From: Niastella sp. OAS944
GTDB lineage: Bacteria; Bacteroidota; Bacteroidia; Chitinophagales; Chitinophagaceae
Assembly: GCA_024809215.1 (NCBI GenBank)
Contig: JANUBW010000012.1
Coordinates: 269,556-333,555, forward strand
Direction of reading: 5' to 3'
DNA: 64,000 nt
Below the pieces are notes generated by a model, which saw only the letters and a program-made list of their open reading frames with translations, was not told where the DNA came from and made no database searches. The translations under genes and the position numbers were made by a program. This document shows positions 36,666-46,919 of this stretch, piece after piece (position 1 is the stretch's first letter; every line of letters begins with the position of its first letter).

Positions 36666-38657
36666 TTATGGAGTATGTTTTAGTATTTCAAATTTGCCCG
36701 ATTGTATAATTGACAACCGAACGCCTTCGCCCTGCACAGGCAGTTTTACCTGCTGGCTTTCACCCGGCTTCAGCGTGTTTAATTTTATTATAGTATTACC
36801 GTATTGCAACTGGCAGTTCCTGAGCGTACGCGTTGGAAAATCAGTTCTGGCGGTTACCAGTACACTCAATTGCTCTCCTTCTTTTTTTGTTTGTATAACA
36901 AGCGGTGCAAACTCCGTTTGCAGTGTTGTATAGGCGGGGCGTATTTGTCGTTCGGGTGTAACCAGTCCCCAGGCGCGGTAACCACTTGCATCAGTACCGG
37001 GGTAACGGCTCATATAATCGTTAAACGACCATACCGAAGCGCCGGCGAGGTAATCGCATTGCCGAAAATCAACGAATGCCTTTTTGAAATGCGCAATGCG
37101 GTCCTCCTCTGTATTTCTTTCAGTGACCCGTATACCAAATTCGCTAACATAAACAGGTTTATTGGGATACACCTCATGAATATGCTGCAGGTTCTTTAAA
37201 TGACTGCCATAAATATTGGCGCTGATAAAATCAACATATTGTGAAGCCTCATCTTCCGGTTTTTTTATATTGTTGCGCCAAACATGATAACTGGCAAAAG
37301 TGATCAACCGGGTTGTATCGAGCGTTTTTACAAATGCACCCATGTCTTTTACCCAGGCCTGCCCTTCCGGCATTTGCGATTCAAACTCATTACCCAAACT
37401 GTAGGCGATTACAGAAGGATGGTTCCAATCGCGTTCTATCATTTCCTGCATTTGCGACCTGAACTTTGCACGCATAGCCGTATCAGCCATTTGTTTAGAA
37501 GTCATTTGCCAGTTGCCCGCTTCAGTAATAAGCAACAGGCCTATACTATCAGCTTTATTCAGTAATGATTCGGAAACGGGGTAATGGCTGAGGCGGCAAA
37601 ATTCCATACCGGCCTGTTTCATCAATTGCAGGTCTTTTATCAATACATGTTCGGGGTCAATGGAGCCATAGCCCGGGTAATCGAGCGGGCGGTTTGCACC
37701 GCCCAAGCGAATGGGTTCTCCATTCAAAAGTATTTGCGTGCCTTTTATTTCAACATTTCTAATACCAAAAGTGCTGGCGAGTGTATCGTTGTTGCAGATC
37801 ACTTCGGCTTCGTACAGATGAGGGTCATTGGGGTACCAGCGTTTAACCGCTGCTGCGGGCAATTTTCCTTCCAGAACAATCAGGGTATTACCATTAGCAG
37901 AAACCTGTTTATTAACTGGCTTACCACTAAACGGCAATTTTTGTTTATTGTAATAAATATTGGCGACTATTGAAGCTGATGCAGCCTGCGAAGTATTGTT
38001 ATTTATAATTGCTTTTATGCGCACCAGCGCATCACCCTTTTTATTAGCAACATCGGTGATTACCTGCATCCGCTGTATAAATACTGGTGGGCGAACAATC
38101 AACTGCACGGGCCGGGTAATACCGCCATAGTTCATCCAGGCTACCATTTGCGCGGCATTGGCCGGTAAGGCGCCGGCGGTTTTGGCGCCCGGGATGGTAG
38201 TGGTATCCCATTCGTTGTTCACCGCCAGTGTAAGGCGGTTGTTAGCCAGCAAATGATCGGTTATATCTATTTCAAATGGGGTATAACCACCTTCATGCAT
38301 ACCTGCCTTTTTCCCACTTACCCACACAGTTGCTTTATAAAAAACTGCGTCAAATCGCAACCAGGCCCGGTAACCCGTAGGCATGGCCGGCATTGCAAAT
38401 TGTTTAAAATACCAGGCGGTACCGGTATAAAAGAAATAACGCGGATCAACAGAAAAGCAATGCGGCACCTGTACTTTATCGAACCCGCCGGCAGCAAACG
38501 CGGCAGTATGCCAGCCACTGCCCTCGCCTGTTTTTAATGGGTCTATGGCAAAGGTCCATTGATCATTGAGAAATTGTGTACGTGTTGGTTGTGCAGCCAG
38601 CCCCGGCGGCAACATAACCATCATCAATAAAGTGTAGTATAAGGTTTTACGTTTCAT
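36666..38657 (-). CDS. glycoside hydrolase family 2 protein
   Basis: A 663-residue secreted GH2 enzyme with a signal peptide (LLMMVMLPPGLAAQ). The N-terminal jelly-roll (about 30-190), Ig-like domain (195-300) and TIM barrel (305-590) follow in order. The acid/base is Glu424 (YSLGNEFE) and the nucleophile Glu506 (YVSEFG). It lacks the extra C-terminal domains of long beta-galactosidases. GH2 includes beta-galactosidases, beta-glucuronidases and beta-mannosidases; the choice cannot be read here. It starts 2 bp after the GH97-fusion stop, so translation is closely linked. Confidence 0.92.
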   Translation of the reverse strand: MKRKTLYYTLLMMVMLPPGLAAQPTRTQFLNDQWTFAIDPLKTGEGSGWHTAAFAAGGFDKVQVPHCFSVDPRYFFYTGTAWYFKQFAMPAMPTGYRAWLRFDAVFYKATVWVSGKKAGMHEGGYTPFEIDITDHLLANNRLTLAVNNEWDTTTIPGAKTAGALPANAAQMVAWMNYGGITRPVQLIVRPPVFIQRMQVITDVANKKGDALVRIKAIINNNTSQAASASIVANIYYNKQKLPFSGKPVNKQVSANGNTLIVLEGKLPAAAVKRWYPNDPHLYEAEVICNNDTLASTFGIRNVEIKGTQILLNGEPIRLGGANRPLDYPGYGSIDPEHVLIKDLQLMKQAGMEFCRLSHYPVSESLLNKADSIGLLLITEAGNWQMTSKQMADTAMRAKFRSQMQEMIERDWNHPSVIAYSLGNEFESQMPEGQAWVKDMGAFVKTLDTTRLITFASYHVWRNNIKKPEDEASQYVDFISANIYGSHLKNLQHIHEVYPNKPVYVSEFGIRVTERNTEEDRIAHFKKAFVDFRQCDYLAGASVWSFNDYMSRYPGTDASGYRAWGLVTPERQIRPAYTTLQTEFAPLVIQTKKEGEQLSVLVTARTDFPTRTLRNCQLQYGNTIIKLNTLKPGESQQVKLPVQGEGVRLSIIQSGKFEILKHTP

Positions 38658-38659
38658 TG

Positions 38660-41600
38660 TTAATGGGTTTTATTTCCCAATTCTACTTTATTGCTTTTTG
38701 TAACCTGGCCATTTACATCAACCAGTGATAACTGAAACGTCACAGGCTCATTAGCCGGCACAGGCGCCGTAAACTCAAACGGATAGGCCGCATCAACTAT
38801 CTGCTGCTCCTTACCGTTCTGAATGGTATAAGTAAGCGATACCTGTTTGTACAAATTATCATCATCTTCGAGGTACACATATAACCGGCGATCGTATTTA
38901 CCTAACTGAAACAACATGGCATGGGCATTACCCGTAGCGAGCTTTACATAATCGTTACCGGGCGCAGCATCGGCGGTTAGCAACTTCTCCTGAAAAGAAG
39001 ACCTTGTTTGCACCGGTGTAATGGCAACAGCAGTTATTCCATTGGCATCAACCCGCACTGTAAAACTGCTGTCCTTCAACACCGTTTTTTGTTTACCGGT
39101 ATAACTTACAATAGTGCTGTTACGCGAACAGGTTACAAGAGCAGGATTTATTGTAACCTTTGCTGTAACCGGTTTACCACTTTGATTGGTAAATGCCAGC
39201 GACAACCGATCGCCTTTACGGGCAGCTATATAATTCAATTCAACATTGTCAATATTCAGCAAACGGGCGGGCATCCAAAGCTGCACTTCTTTTTGTGTAT
39301 AGAAATTACCCTTTTGAATCCCATACATATTGTTCTGCAGGTAGGCATACCCTTCCATATATTCGGCAGGAAAACTAATACCGCCCTTACTGCGCACAAA
39401 AGCATCGGTCACCAGGTAATCGAGCAACATAGATGCCATGGGCATTATATGGTTGTAATGAAAGCTATTTACACTTTGATCGGTATGCGCATGTAAGGGA
39501 AAATCAAATTGCTCATAAGCAGTTGTGCGCTCCGTATTAATATGATAACCCGGGAAGCTGCGGTACCGGCCAATAATAGCCGCTTTTGCCACATTCATTA
39601 AAAAAGTATCGCGGGTATAATAACCGAGGCGCAGCATCCACGGTGCATAGTTCGACATAAAAATTCCCCGGTGCCCGGTTGACGTTCCTGAAGATTCCGG
39701 CGTTAACCCTATTTCTGATAAACGCCAGGCCGGCGCTTTTTCTTCGGCATAATACATTTGTTTGTGGCCTTTAGATTTCAGGTACCAGTACATAGGTGCT
39801 TTGCCGTCTTTGTTCACCGTGATCATACTATCGGGTATTCGCGGGCACATCCAGGTAAACAGGCAATAGTTACGACCGCCTTCATAGGCAGCGTCAAGAT
39901 ATTTTTTATCACCCGTTAATTCATACAGTTGAAGAAATTCAATCCACCGGCCGGTAAAGGTGGGCCAGAAGAAATAACTACCCTGCAGGGGATCATTAAA
40001 CGCTGTCTGCGGTGTATTGATCCTTTGTTGCAAATATTTATCTGCGCCGGCAATGGCCGCCTGCAGCATGCTTTTATCGCCAGTGGCCCTGTACAGCATC
40101 ATGGCATTGATCCAGTTCTTCCCCAACTCTTTATCATTCATATTGCGCACGCGGGTATTGCCATATTCCTTTTGCGCCATTTGCAGGTAAAACCCGTTTG
40201 TACGACCAAAGACATTATACAATGCCACCAGCTCCGACAAGGGCGCAATGGGGCCTTTTAACTTACGTGAAGGGCTTTGGATCTTTTGGGTACTGTCTAA
40301 ACTGAACAGGAACTTTTCACGCGACAGCATAAACTCCATCAGCGGATAAGCTCTTTTTTCAAACATCATTGAATCGTCGCGCACCAGCGCCAGTTCCAAC
40401 GGGTTTAAACTGGAGACGTTCTTAACAGCGCCCGGCACATCGGTTGAATAAGCGCAGCCCTTTAAGCTATCAATAAACCAGGCGTATTGCGACAATGAGT
40501 AATCGACTATATTATCCAGAGCCGTATTTAACGAGGCAATATCATTGCGCCGGTAATTACCAAAACCAAACAACTCCTTAGCGATCTTTTGGTATGTACC
40601 CGTAATAGTATTCGCTTCGGTTACCAGGTACATAGAGAAATTGAAGGTAGCGCCGGCCGCCATTTGCGACAAATACCCACCGGGTAATGGCGCATACAGT
40701 TGAGGTTGTAATAATTTTTGTTCATTTATCAGCGATACGCCAAACCGGCTATTGTTCAACACCGGCAATGGCTGAAAAGGGACCTGTTCAGGCGAAGCGA
40801 GCACGCCAACCGTTTTTGTACCATCATACACCAGCGTTGTAGGCAGCGTGGCCATAAATGCAGGCGTGCAATAAGCGGCATCGGGAATACGCTTTTCCTG
40901 CCAGATCAGCGGCTGCCAAATACCCGCTACTTTATTTTGATCGAAAGCAGGCGCCCCCGTATAACCAACACTGTAGTAACCCGGTTGTAACGCCTTGAAT
41001 GAATATTTCAATAAAGGATATGGCTTTGCGTTGGTGATAAGCCAGGCCTGTAATTCAAATCGTTCATTGGGTTCATTGCTATAGAAAACCGTATCGCCTT
41101 TTCGCCTTACCTCCTTTACCTGCAACACAATTCGTTCGCCGGCATTATAAATATTAGCAGTACGCCAGTCGGCCTTTGTTCGCAAAATGCGATCATCGAA
41201 ACCATCGCCGGCCATGGAAGCATTTATTTTCTTTTGTTTGAAATCGGCCCTGGTACTGTCGCTCACCTTCCAGGTAAGCACATTATAATCTACCTTTTTT
41301 ATACCTGCTGGTTTTAATTCCATGGCGGGATCGGTTGCATTATACAACACAACAAAAGCAGGTGAAAATGCGGGGGAAGGGGATATTTGTATAACCAGTC
41401 CACCCGCCGGTTGCAACATGAATTTGTTTGAAGCTTTTAATTCAACAGGTTCGCTAATAAATCCTTTATCGCCCAATGCATCCGTGATCATTGTCGCGTT
41501 CATCTTTTTCCCTTTGGGCAGAAAAGAGGGCTGCAATTCAAAGGAGGTTGTACTATCGGCACCATTGATAACCGCCACATACCAATCGTTCCCTTTTCGC

Positions 41601-43231
41601 CGGGCAAAAGCGGCCAGCGCACCTATCTTGCTGCCAGGTAACACAATGGTCTCATCCCAGGTTACAGGTAATGTTTTTATTAAAGGAAGAATGGGTGCGT
41701 AGGTGGTATCGCGCAACAAAGTGACCGGGTTTTCGGCCAGGCACTGGAACGGACTATTAAAAAGATATAACAAAGCCAACTGATGTGTATTAGTTGTATT
41801 GCCTCTATTGGTAAAGAAGCCCGGGGTATAATCACCATGGCCACATATAAAGCGGGTAAACGGTAAGGCCGCATTATGCCAGGCCGGGATGGGCTCTTTC
41901 ATAATATTCAGCTCCATCCCGCGAATACCTTCACGCGTTAGTTCGTTGGGATAGGTAATGCTTTCGCCGGTTGGCGCCTGGCAACCATGAAAGTTTACCA
42001 TTAGCTTACGCCGGGCAGCGGCCTGTAATAAACCTATTTCAAATTCGATCAGCGGTTTGGCCTCGCTGTTCATAAAATCGGTCTTAATACCTACGGCCCC
42101 GGCCATACGAACGCTGTCAAGAAAACGATCGCGCTGTAATGGGTCGAGCATGTCTTTGGAATGTTTCCAAACCCATACGCCCACCTTTTTCATTTTTGCA
42201 TAGCTGCACAACTCCTGCAGCTGTTGCCATTTGTTTGGCCATTGGGTTTCCCAGCCATCATCTATCAATGTATATTCAAAATGAAGCTCGCTGGCAGCAT
42301 CGATGAATTTCCTTTCTTCAGCCGGCGCCAGATAATGCTCATTGCGGGTTATCCAACTCCATACACTGCGGCCCGGTTGTATATACGTCTGATCTTTAAA
42401 CAGGCCATCATCAGGTGCAGGATTAAGCAGCTCGATGATCTTATTATTTACCAGTTCATGTAAACTGGCGGCATAGAGTATTACACGCCAGGGTGTGCGG
42501 CAATTGGGTTGAACCGAAAAGCCATCAGTCCCTTCCGTAAAGTTTGCCTGTAATGTATTATTGCCAATGGATTTAAACCGCAACCCGCTGTAATTATAAA
42601 GGGCCGCCTCTGACAATACCAGGTATTTATTCGAAGGCAATTCAACCACCAGCGGTTTTCCCTGTATTGGGCCCTGGCCCGATACTTCAGGTAAACGGCT
42701 GGCTGCTGTTCGCATCCATAGCCCGGCATAGCTTTTCAGTTTCCAATCGCTGTTCCTTTCAAAAAACCAAACATTACTGCCGGCAGGCAGTGTAAAGCTG
42801 GTAAGTTCCTGTTGTACGGTGTTTGTATTTTTTAAGGCAGGCAGATATCTAAACGCACATCCATCATCAAACAACCTGAACTCAATAGTGTCGGTAATGT
42901 GGTTATGCTGAACTGTAAGCAAATAACCTTTGCAATGGTTCAGCGCCCTGGTGCTGTTTATACGTGAAGAACGGGTTTCATGAATGGTGTAGCTCCGCAG
43001 CATGGCCAGCCCGTTGCTCTTTACGCCAATAGTACGATCACTGAACTGAATACCCAATGGAGCAGGCGACAACAAGGTTTCGTTCCCACTTTTTAAACTG
43101 TATAAAAGATGGCCATCGTTTAAGTATACGGTTGCCCTTAATTTCTTATTGGGACTTTGCAACAGCAGGGTGTCTGCCGCATGTAATGCGGTATAACTGA
43201 TGAACAAACATATGGTAAGCAATAAACGCAT
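38660..43231 (-). CDS. GH97 glycoside hydrolase fused to putative glycosidase module
   Basis: A 1523-residue secreted protein with a signal peptide (LLLTICLFISYTALHA). Residues about 20-617 are GH97: N-terminal beta-sandwich, then the barrel with IDDGWE, Asp385 (GIKTDFMNSE) where retaining members carry the nucleophile, and Glu434 (REGIRGME). That places it with retaining GH97, such as alpha-galactosidases, and apart from inverting glucoamylase-like SusB. Residues about 620-1523 are a second module of unknown family, with a beta-sandwich, helical repeats such as LYELTGDKKYLDAAYEGG, and a C-terminal beta domain. The same module occurs in the genes at 46920 and 50493. Twin LacI-type operators lie 67-97 bp upstream, so this gene starts the second PUL transcription unit. 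Confidence 0.9.
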   Translation of the reverse strand: MRLLLTICLFISYTALHAADTLLLQSPNKKLRATVYLNDGHLLYSLKSGNETLLSPAPLGIQFSDRTIGVKSNGLAMLRSYTIHETRSSRINSTRALNHCKGYLLTVQHNHITDTIEFRLFDDGCAFRYLPALKNTNTVQQELTSFTLPAGSNVWFFERNSDWKLKSYAGLWMRTAASRLPEVSGQGPIQGKPLVVELPSNKYLVLSEAALYNYSGLRFKSIGNNTLQANFTEGTDGFSVQPNCRTPWRVILYAASLHELVNNKIIELLNPAPDDGLFKDQTYIQPGRSVWSWITRNEHYLAPAEERKFIDAASELHFEYTLIDDGWETQWPNKWQQLQELCSYAKMKKVGVWVWKHSKDMLDPLQRDRFLDSVRMAGAVGIKTDFMNSEAKPLIEFEIGLLQAAARRKLMVNFHGCQAPTGESITYPNELTREGIRGMELNIMKEPIPAWHNAALPFTRFICGHGDYTPGFFTNRGNTTNTHQLALLYLFNSPFQCLAENPVTLLRDTTYAPILPLIKTLPVTWDETIVLPGSKIGALAAFARRKGNDWYVAVINGADSTTSFELQPSFLPKGKKMNATMITDALGDKGFISEPVELKASNKFMLQPAGGLVIQISPSPAFSPAFVVLYNATDPAMELKPAGIKKVDYNVLTWKVSDSTRADFKQKKINASMAGDGFDDRILRTKADWRTANIYNAGERIVLQVKEVRRKGDTVFYSNEPNERFELQAWLITNAKPYPLLKYSFKALQPGYYSVGYTGAPAFDQNKVAGIWQPLIWQEKRIPDAAYCTPAFMATLPTTLVYDGTKTVGVLASPEQVPFQPLPVLNNSRFGVSLINEQKLLQPQLYAPLPGGYLSQMAAGATFNFSMYLVTEANTITGTYQKIAKELFGFGNYRRNDIASLNTALDNIVDYSLSQYAWFIDSLKGCAYSTDVPGAVKNVSSLNPLELALVRDDSMMFEKRAYPLMEFMLSREKFLFSLDSTQKIQSPSRKLKGPIAPLSELVALYNVFGRTNGFYLQMAQKEYGNTRVRNMNDKELGKNWINAMMLYRATGDKSMLQAAIAGADKYLQQRINTPQTAFNDPLQGSYFFWPTFTGRWIEFLQLYELTGDKKYLDAAYEGGRNYCLFTWMCPRIPDSMITVNKDGKAPMYWYLKSKGHKQMYYAEEKAPAWRLSEIGLTPESSGTSTGHRGIFMSNYAPWMLRLGYYTRDTFLMNVAKAAIIGRYRSFPGYHINTERTTAYEQFDFPLHAHTDQSVNSFHYNHIMPMASMLLDYLVTDAFVRSKGGISFPAEYMEGYAYLQNNMYGIQKGNFYTQKEVQLWMPARLLNIDNVELNYIAARKGDRLSLAFTNQSGKPVTAKVTINPALVTCSRNSTIVSYTGKQKTVLKDSSFTVRVDANGITAVAITPVQTRSSFQEKLLTADAAPGNDYVKLATGNAHAMLFQLGKYDRRLYVYLEDDDNLYKQVSLTYTIQNGKEQQIVDAAYPFEFTAPVPANEPVTFQLSLVDVNGQVTKSNKVELGNKTH

Positions 43232-43297
43232 GTATCGATGGCCAAATTTACCTGTGCCAATGGCTTTTGTGCAAAGGTTTTGTTACAAAAAAGTTCC

Positions 43298-43328
43298 GGG
43301 AATGTTCCCATTTAGTGGGAATGTTCCC
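43298..43328. promoter_or_regulatory. twin LacI-type operators upstream of the GH97-fusion gene
   Basis: Two identical palindromes GGGAATGTTCCC lie at 43298-43309 and 43317-43328, a spacing of 19 bp. The same pair with the same spacing is found before susC at 60603-60633. Closer to the gene, CAAATTTA (43243-43250, TAAATTTG on the minus strand) and a TTTG element 21 bp upstream match the Bacteroidota -7/-33 promoter, but its transcript would start within a few bases of the ATG, so it is doubtful. Confidence 0.85.
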
Positions 43329-43343
43329 AATTCATTATTCCCT

Positions 43344-45449
43344 TTACTGACTGGTTACATTCGTACTATTAATGACCTGTATATTGGATGTCAATGTTCT
43401 TATTTCACCTGAAAATTGGTTTCCCTGAATGGTACAGGCATTGGTACGATCTAGAAAAATGCCGTAATGGCTACCAGATAATGGGAACGTGGTGATGTCG
43501 CTGATAAAATTATTGTTCAGCACTTTACTGGTTGACGCATTAAACAGCGTAATTCCATGTTGCGAAAGATTCTTAATTGTATTTCCGGTAATAAACAGGT
43601 TGGCATGCTGCCGGTACAACGAAATAGAATCCTTATAAACACTTCCTACCGGTGCTATCTTATGAAACACTACATGTATGGAACCGGCTTTTACGCCCAG
43701 GTCGTCGAAACCACAATTTTGAATATCGTTGTTCATGATCCATGCATCACGGCTATACAAACCGTTGTACCACGAGGCCGCTTCATTATAAAATGCTACA
43801 GCCGGCGATGAGCAACGGTAAAACCGGTTATTGCTTACCATACCTTTTGCCGATCTTATTATGGCTCCCCTACCCCTAATGGTGAACTGGTTATTATACA
43901 CCATAAACTTTTCATTGCGTAACGACACATTAAACAACTGCACATTTTGTTGCAGATCTGCCAGGCCTACATCGGTCATGGCAGCATAATCGGCAGCCGG
44001 TATAGCGGGTGAAAAATCAATAATATAATTACCACTGCTGGCGGTAACAGCGTTTACCACATACGCCGGGTCAGAAACAAAACCCGTTTTCGGAATATAC
44101 ATCTTGAACGTATGGCCCACAGCCAGATTCATAAAATCGGGCTTAACCGTTAAGCTGGTGGTACTGTTCTTTGTCATTACAAACATCCCTTTGTTATAAA
44201 GCGCCACGCCGTCATCGGCATTACCTGTAAAGGAGCAATCCTCTATCCACGGCCCTATCAAATTTGCCCGGCAATGCACGCCATCGGCATTGGCCGACAC
44301 CCATCGCGAGGTATCTTTTAACGCAGACTGGCAATTCAACACTTTCATTTCACTTCCTTCATAACTATAATAACAACCTATAGGACTGGAGTAGTTGATG
44401 ATGCTATCGCAGGTAACATCAACACAATTATAGGTGCTTATAAAAGAGCCCACATTGTCACGCGCCACTATGGCCAGAATATCACCCACCGAAAAATACT
44501 GACCAGAGGTTGAGCCCGGATGAACTATATGGTATTGATACGGATCAATATCGACTAAAGGCGTTACGTCGTTAACGCCAAGCCCAAATACATTGCGCGG
44601 CACTCTTTTTAAACTGCCGCGGTTAGCAACATCGAGCAGAAAAGCCCATGACCAATGGTCCGTAAAAGATGCGTTGTTAAAAATGTCGGGATAATAAGCA
44701 TTTGTTTGTCCTACCACCTGCCGCCGCCGTACCCGGATATCGAGCGTATTGGGATTGGCGTTGTTAACCTGAATAACATCGAGCAAACAATGCGGCAATG
44801 GGTCCCAGTCAACTTTCAACTGCCGTATGGCTACCCGATTGGAATTACGCAGTTTTATAAAACCTGTTGATGGATGATTACTGATAATAATATTGGCATT
44901 ATTGCCTTCAATAATAAGATCATTTACATTGATGGTATCGATACAAAATGTTCCGGTAATACCAGCATCAAAAGTATAAGTAGTGTTGGCCAGTTTAATC
45001 ACAGCCGGGGTATTGGCAATGGCCTTGCGCAGGGTATCTTTAAATGCATTAAAAGTAGCGCCTGCCGGCACATTGTACACTTTGGCCGGTGTTGTTACAA
45101 TGTAGGTGAATCGCGACGACCAGTCGCTTATGTCGTTACCGGTTGTATCAATTGCCCGCACCCGCCAGTATACTTTGCCAACAGGTAATATTTTTACCGG
45201 CACAAAGCGGGTAATATACAAACCCTGGCGACTGGCCAGCACCTGGGTAAACCCGGTATCGATTGCCACCTCAATATCATAACTGTAAGCACCGGTAACC
45301 GTTGACCAGCTAAAGCCCGGATTGCGAACATAACCGCTACTGCCGTTGCCGGGAGCCAGCAATACCGGTTTATTTATGGCATGTGCATGAAAGGCAATGC
45401 CCATCTTCAACAGGCAGATGAAGAAAAGGAATGGTTTGTTTTTTTTCAT
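43344..45449 (-). CDS. right-handed parallel beta-helix protein, possible glycoside hydrolase
   Basis: A 701-residue secreted protein. After the signal peptide (FLFFICLLKMGIAFHAHA), residues about 30-125 look like a fibronectin-type III domain (NPGFSWSTVTGAYSYDIEVA, YWRVRAIDTTGNDISDWS). From about 150 the protein has parallel beta-helix repeats (DLIIEGNNANIIISN, VDWDPLPHCLLDVI, CSFTGNADDGVALYN, GNTIKNLSQHGITLFNAS). The DPLP element and an Asp-Asp pair resemble GH110-like alpha-1,3-galactosidases, but the link is weak. The 701-residue start avoids a TTG three codons earlier. It closes the first PUL block; a hairpin separates it from the SGNH gene. Confidence 0.8.
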   Translation of the reverse strand: MKKNKPFLFFICLLKMGIAFHAHAINKPVLLAPGNGSSGYVRNPGFSWSTVTGAYSYDIEVAIDTGFTQVLASRQGLYITRFVPVKILPVGKVYWRVRAIDTTGNDISDWSSRFTYIVTTPAKVYNVPAGATFNAFKDTLRKAIANTPAVIKLANTTYTFDAGITGTFCIDTINVNDLIIEGNNANIIISNHPSTGFIKLRNSNRVAIRQLKVDWDPLPHCLLDVIQVNNANPNTLDIRVRRRQVVGQTNAYYPDIFNNASFTDHWSWAFLLDVANRGSLKRVPRNVFGLGVNDVTPLVDIDPYQYHIVHPGSTSGQYFSVGDILAIVARDNVGSFISTYNCVDVTCDSIINYSSPIGCYYSYEGSEMKVLNCQSALKDTSRWVSANADGVHCRANLIGPWIEDCSFTGNADDGVALYNKGMFVMTKNSTTSLTVKPDFMNLAVGHTFKMYIPKTGFVSDPAYVVNAVTASSGNYIIDFSPAIPAADYAAMTDVGLADLQQNVQLFNVSLRNEKFMVYNNQFTIRGRGAIIRSAKGMVSNNRFYRCSSPAVAFYNEAASWYNGLYSRDAWIMNNDIQNCGFDDLGVKAGSIHVVFHKIAPVGSVYKDSISLYRQHANLFITGNTIKNLSQHGITLFNASTSKVLNNNFISDITTFPLSGSHYGIFLDRTNACTIQGNQFSGEIRTLTSNIQVINSTNVTSQ

Positions 45450-45480
45450 ATGAAGCAATAGTTAATGGCTGGAGAGTCGC

Positions 45481-45513
45481 AAGGTGAGCGCCCTTTAAAA
45501 GGGCACCCACCTT
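45481..45513 (-). promoter_or_regulatory. intercistronic hairpin between SGNH and beta-helix genes
   Basis: AAGGTG and CACCTT flank the inner stem GCCCTTT/AAAGGGC, beginning at the SGNH stop codon (45512-45514 on the minus strand). No T-run follows on the minus strand, so an mRNA processing or attenuation element is more likely than a full terminator. Confidence 0.5.
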
Positions 45514-46909
45514 AGTTCAACGGCGTGCCGCACAACAAGATCTTACCCAAATAAACCACCGTTCTATCATACTTCGCGGGATTGACGCTAATGTCGGCCA
45601 GCTGTTTTTCACCCAGGACATTGCGTTTGTCGGCCTTTGCTGCAGAGATCTTCATCGTTACGGTATGTACACCTGGTTCTACTTTTATGCACTCAAACTG
45701 ACCGCGGTAACGGTTGTTACAAAAGAAGCTAAACCTATCCAGCAAAGCACGGCCATCCGCCGCCGTTACTTCCGACAAACGGGTGCCGGGTAGCATTGGT
45801 TTTAGTTTCGCGGGTTTACCATCCACTTCAATTTCCATTTGGCCCGACTCAGGTCCGCCGATATCAAAGATGCCAAACATGGTGCCTTTGAATTTGAAAC
45901 TAAAAGAAGCGCCGGGTTGCTCTGCTTTCATGATATAGGGGAACCAGCCGGCAAATTGTTTCAGGTAAACACTGTCTTTAGGCGTTATCTTTTCCCAACC
46001 ATTACTGAATGTGGCAAGTTCCTGCGGTGAAAGCATCTTTGCTTCTTCCCAGGAAGCACTGTAAAGCACAGCAGGTAATGTATGCTTTTGCGGCGTTGCA
46101 CCTGTCTGCAAAGTTTGCATACTACGGGCAATGGCCCCGGCATACAGATCGCCGCCTTCGGTTATCGGATGAATACCGTCGTTTGAAAAAACTATTTTAC
46201 CAGGCGTTTTATTATCGCTTTTCCATACCAGTTTACCCTCCTGCTCAAGCAATGCAGGAAGAAGCGCCATATGAATGGAGGGTACCTTATAATGATCAGC
46301 TATTGTTTCAAGCCCTTTAACATTATCGGGAATTTGCCCCGCTGCATAGATGCGGGCATGCTCATTGTGCGCCGTATACAACAAACAAATATCAATGTTT
46401 GGGTCAGCCTTCCACAATTGCCTTATTATACCTTCCATTCCTTCTTTATAAGCGCCATTCACAGCAAACTCAATAAACACCAGGTCGGGATGATGTTGAG
46501 TAACCTGTTCGTACAAGCGACAGGCACCAAGATCGGTACCCGTACCAGACACACCGGCATTGATGAACTGCATTTTTACTGAGGGATACATGGATTGTAT
46601 AAAACGGGCTGAGCTTGTTCGGTAACAATGTACCCCCTGGGTAATACTTCCACCGATATACGCTATAGTTACAGGTTTACCCGGTCGTACTTTATTAAAG
46701 AAATTAGGCAGCCCATTGCGTACTGTACATTCTTTTGTATTGTCGAACGCCGGCGGTTGTATAACTGGTATTTCACCAGCCGCCGGGTCAAAAAACAAGG
46801 GAGATGCACCTGCTTGTGACGCAGCAATCAACTGCTCGCGATTTTGCTGTGAGAATGCCGTTGTGGTTATACCGGCCGCAAACAATAAAATACAATAACG
46901 AAGGTTCAT
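45512..46909 (-). CDS. SGNH/GDSL-type esterase
   Basis: A 465-residue secreted protein with signal peptide (YCILLFAAGITTTAFSQ). The SGNH blocks are Ser88 (YIGGSITQG, with Gly where GDS is usual), Gly122 (NAGVSGTG), Asn151 (EFAVNGAY) and the Asp244/His247 pair (NDGIHPITEGG). After about residue 270 there is a beta-rich domain (SWEEAKM..., FSFKFKGTMFGIFDIGG), probably for substrate contact. In PULs such enzymes remove acetyl or other acyl groups from glycans. The start at 46909 is used instead of one 8 codons upstream because it gives a clean signal peptide and does not overlap the previous gene. The gap to that gene is 10 bp. Confidence 0.87.
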   Translation of the reverse strand: MNLRYCILLFAAGITTTAFSQQNREQLIAASQAGASPLFFDPAAGEIPVIQPPAFDNTKECTVRNGLPNFFNKVRPGKPVTIAYIGGSITQGVHCYRTSSARFIQSMYPSVKMQFINAGVSGTGTDLGACRLYEQVTQHHPDLVFIEFAVNGAYKEGMEGIIRQLWKADPNIDICLLYTAHNEHARIYAAGQIPDNVKGLETIADHYKVPSIHMALLPALLEQEGKLVWKSDNKTPGKIVFSNDGIHPITEGGDLYAGAIARSMQTLQTGATPQKHTLPAVLYSASWEEAKMLSPQELATFSNGWEKITPKDSVYLKQFAGWFPYIMKAEQPGASFSFKFKGTMFGIFDIGGPESGQMEIEVDGKPAKLKPMLPGTRLSEVTAADGRALLDRFSFFCNNRYRGQFECIKVEPGVHTVTMKISAAKADKRNVLGEKQLADISVNPAKYDRTVVYLGKILLCGTPLN

Positions 46910-46919
46910 GGTAATATCT

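Noticed and set aside
39008..39496. A 162-codon open frame opposite the GH97 fusion
   Set aside because: Antisense shadow; composition rich in Tyr/Ile/His without pattern.
43243..43275. A -7/-33 promoter before the GH97-fusion gene
   Set aside because: The elements match TAnnTTTG and TTTG, but the predicted transcript would start within a few bases of the ATG; not listed as a feature.
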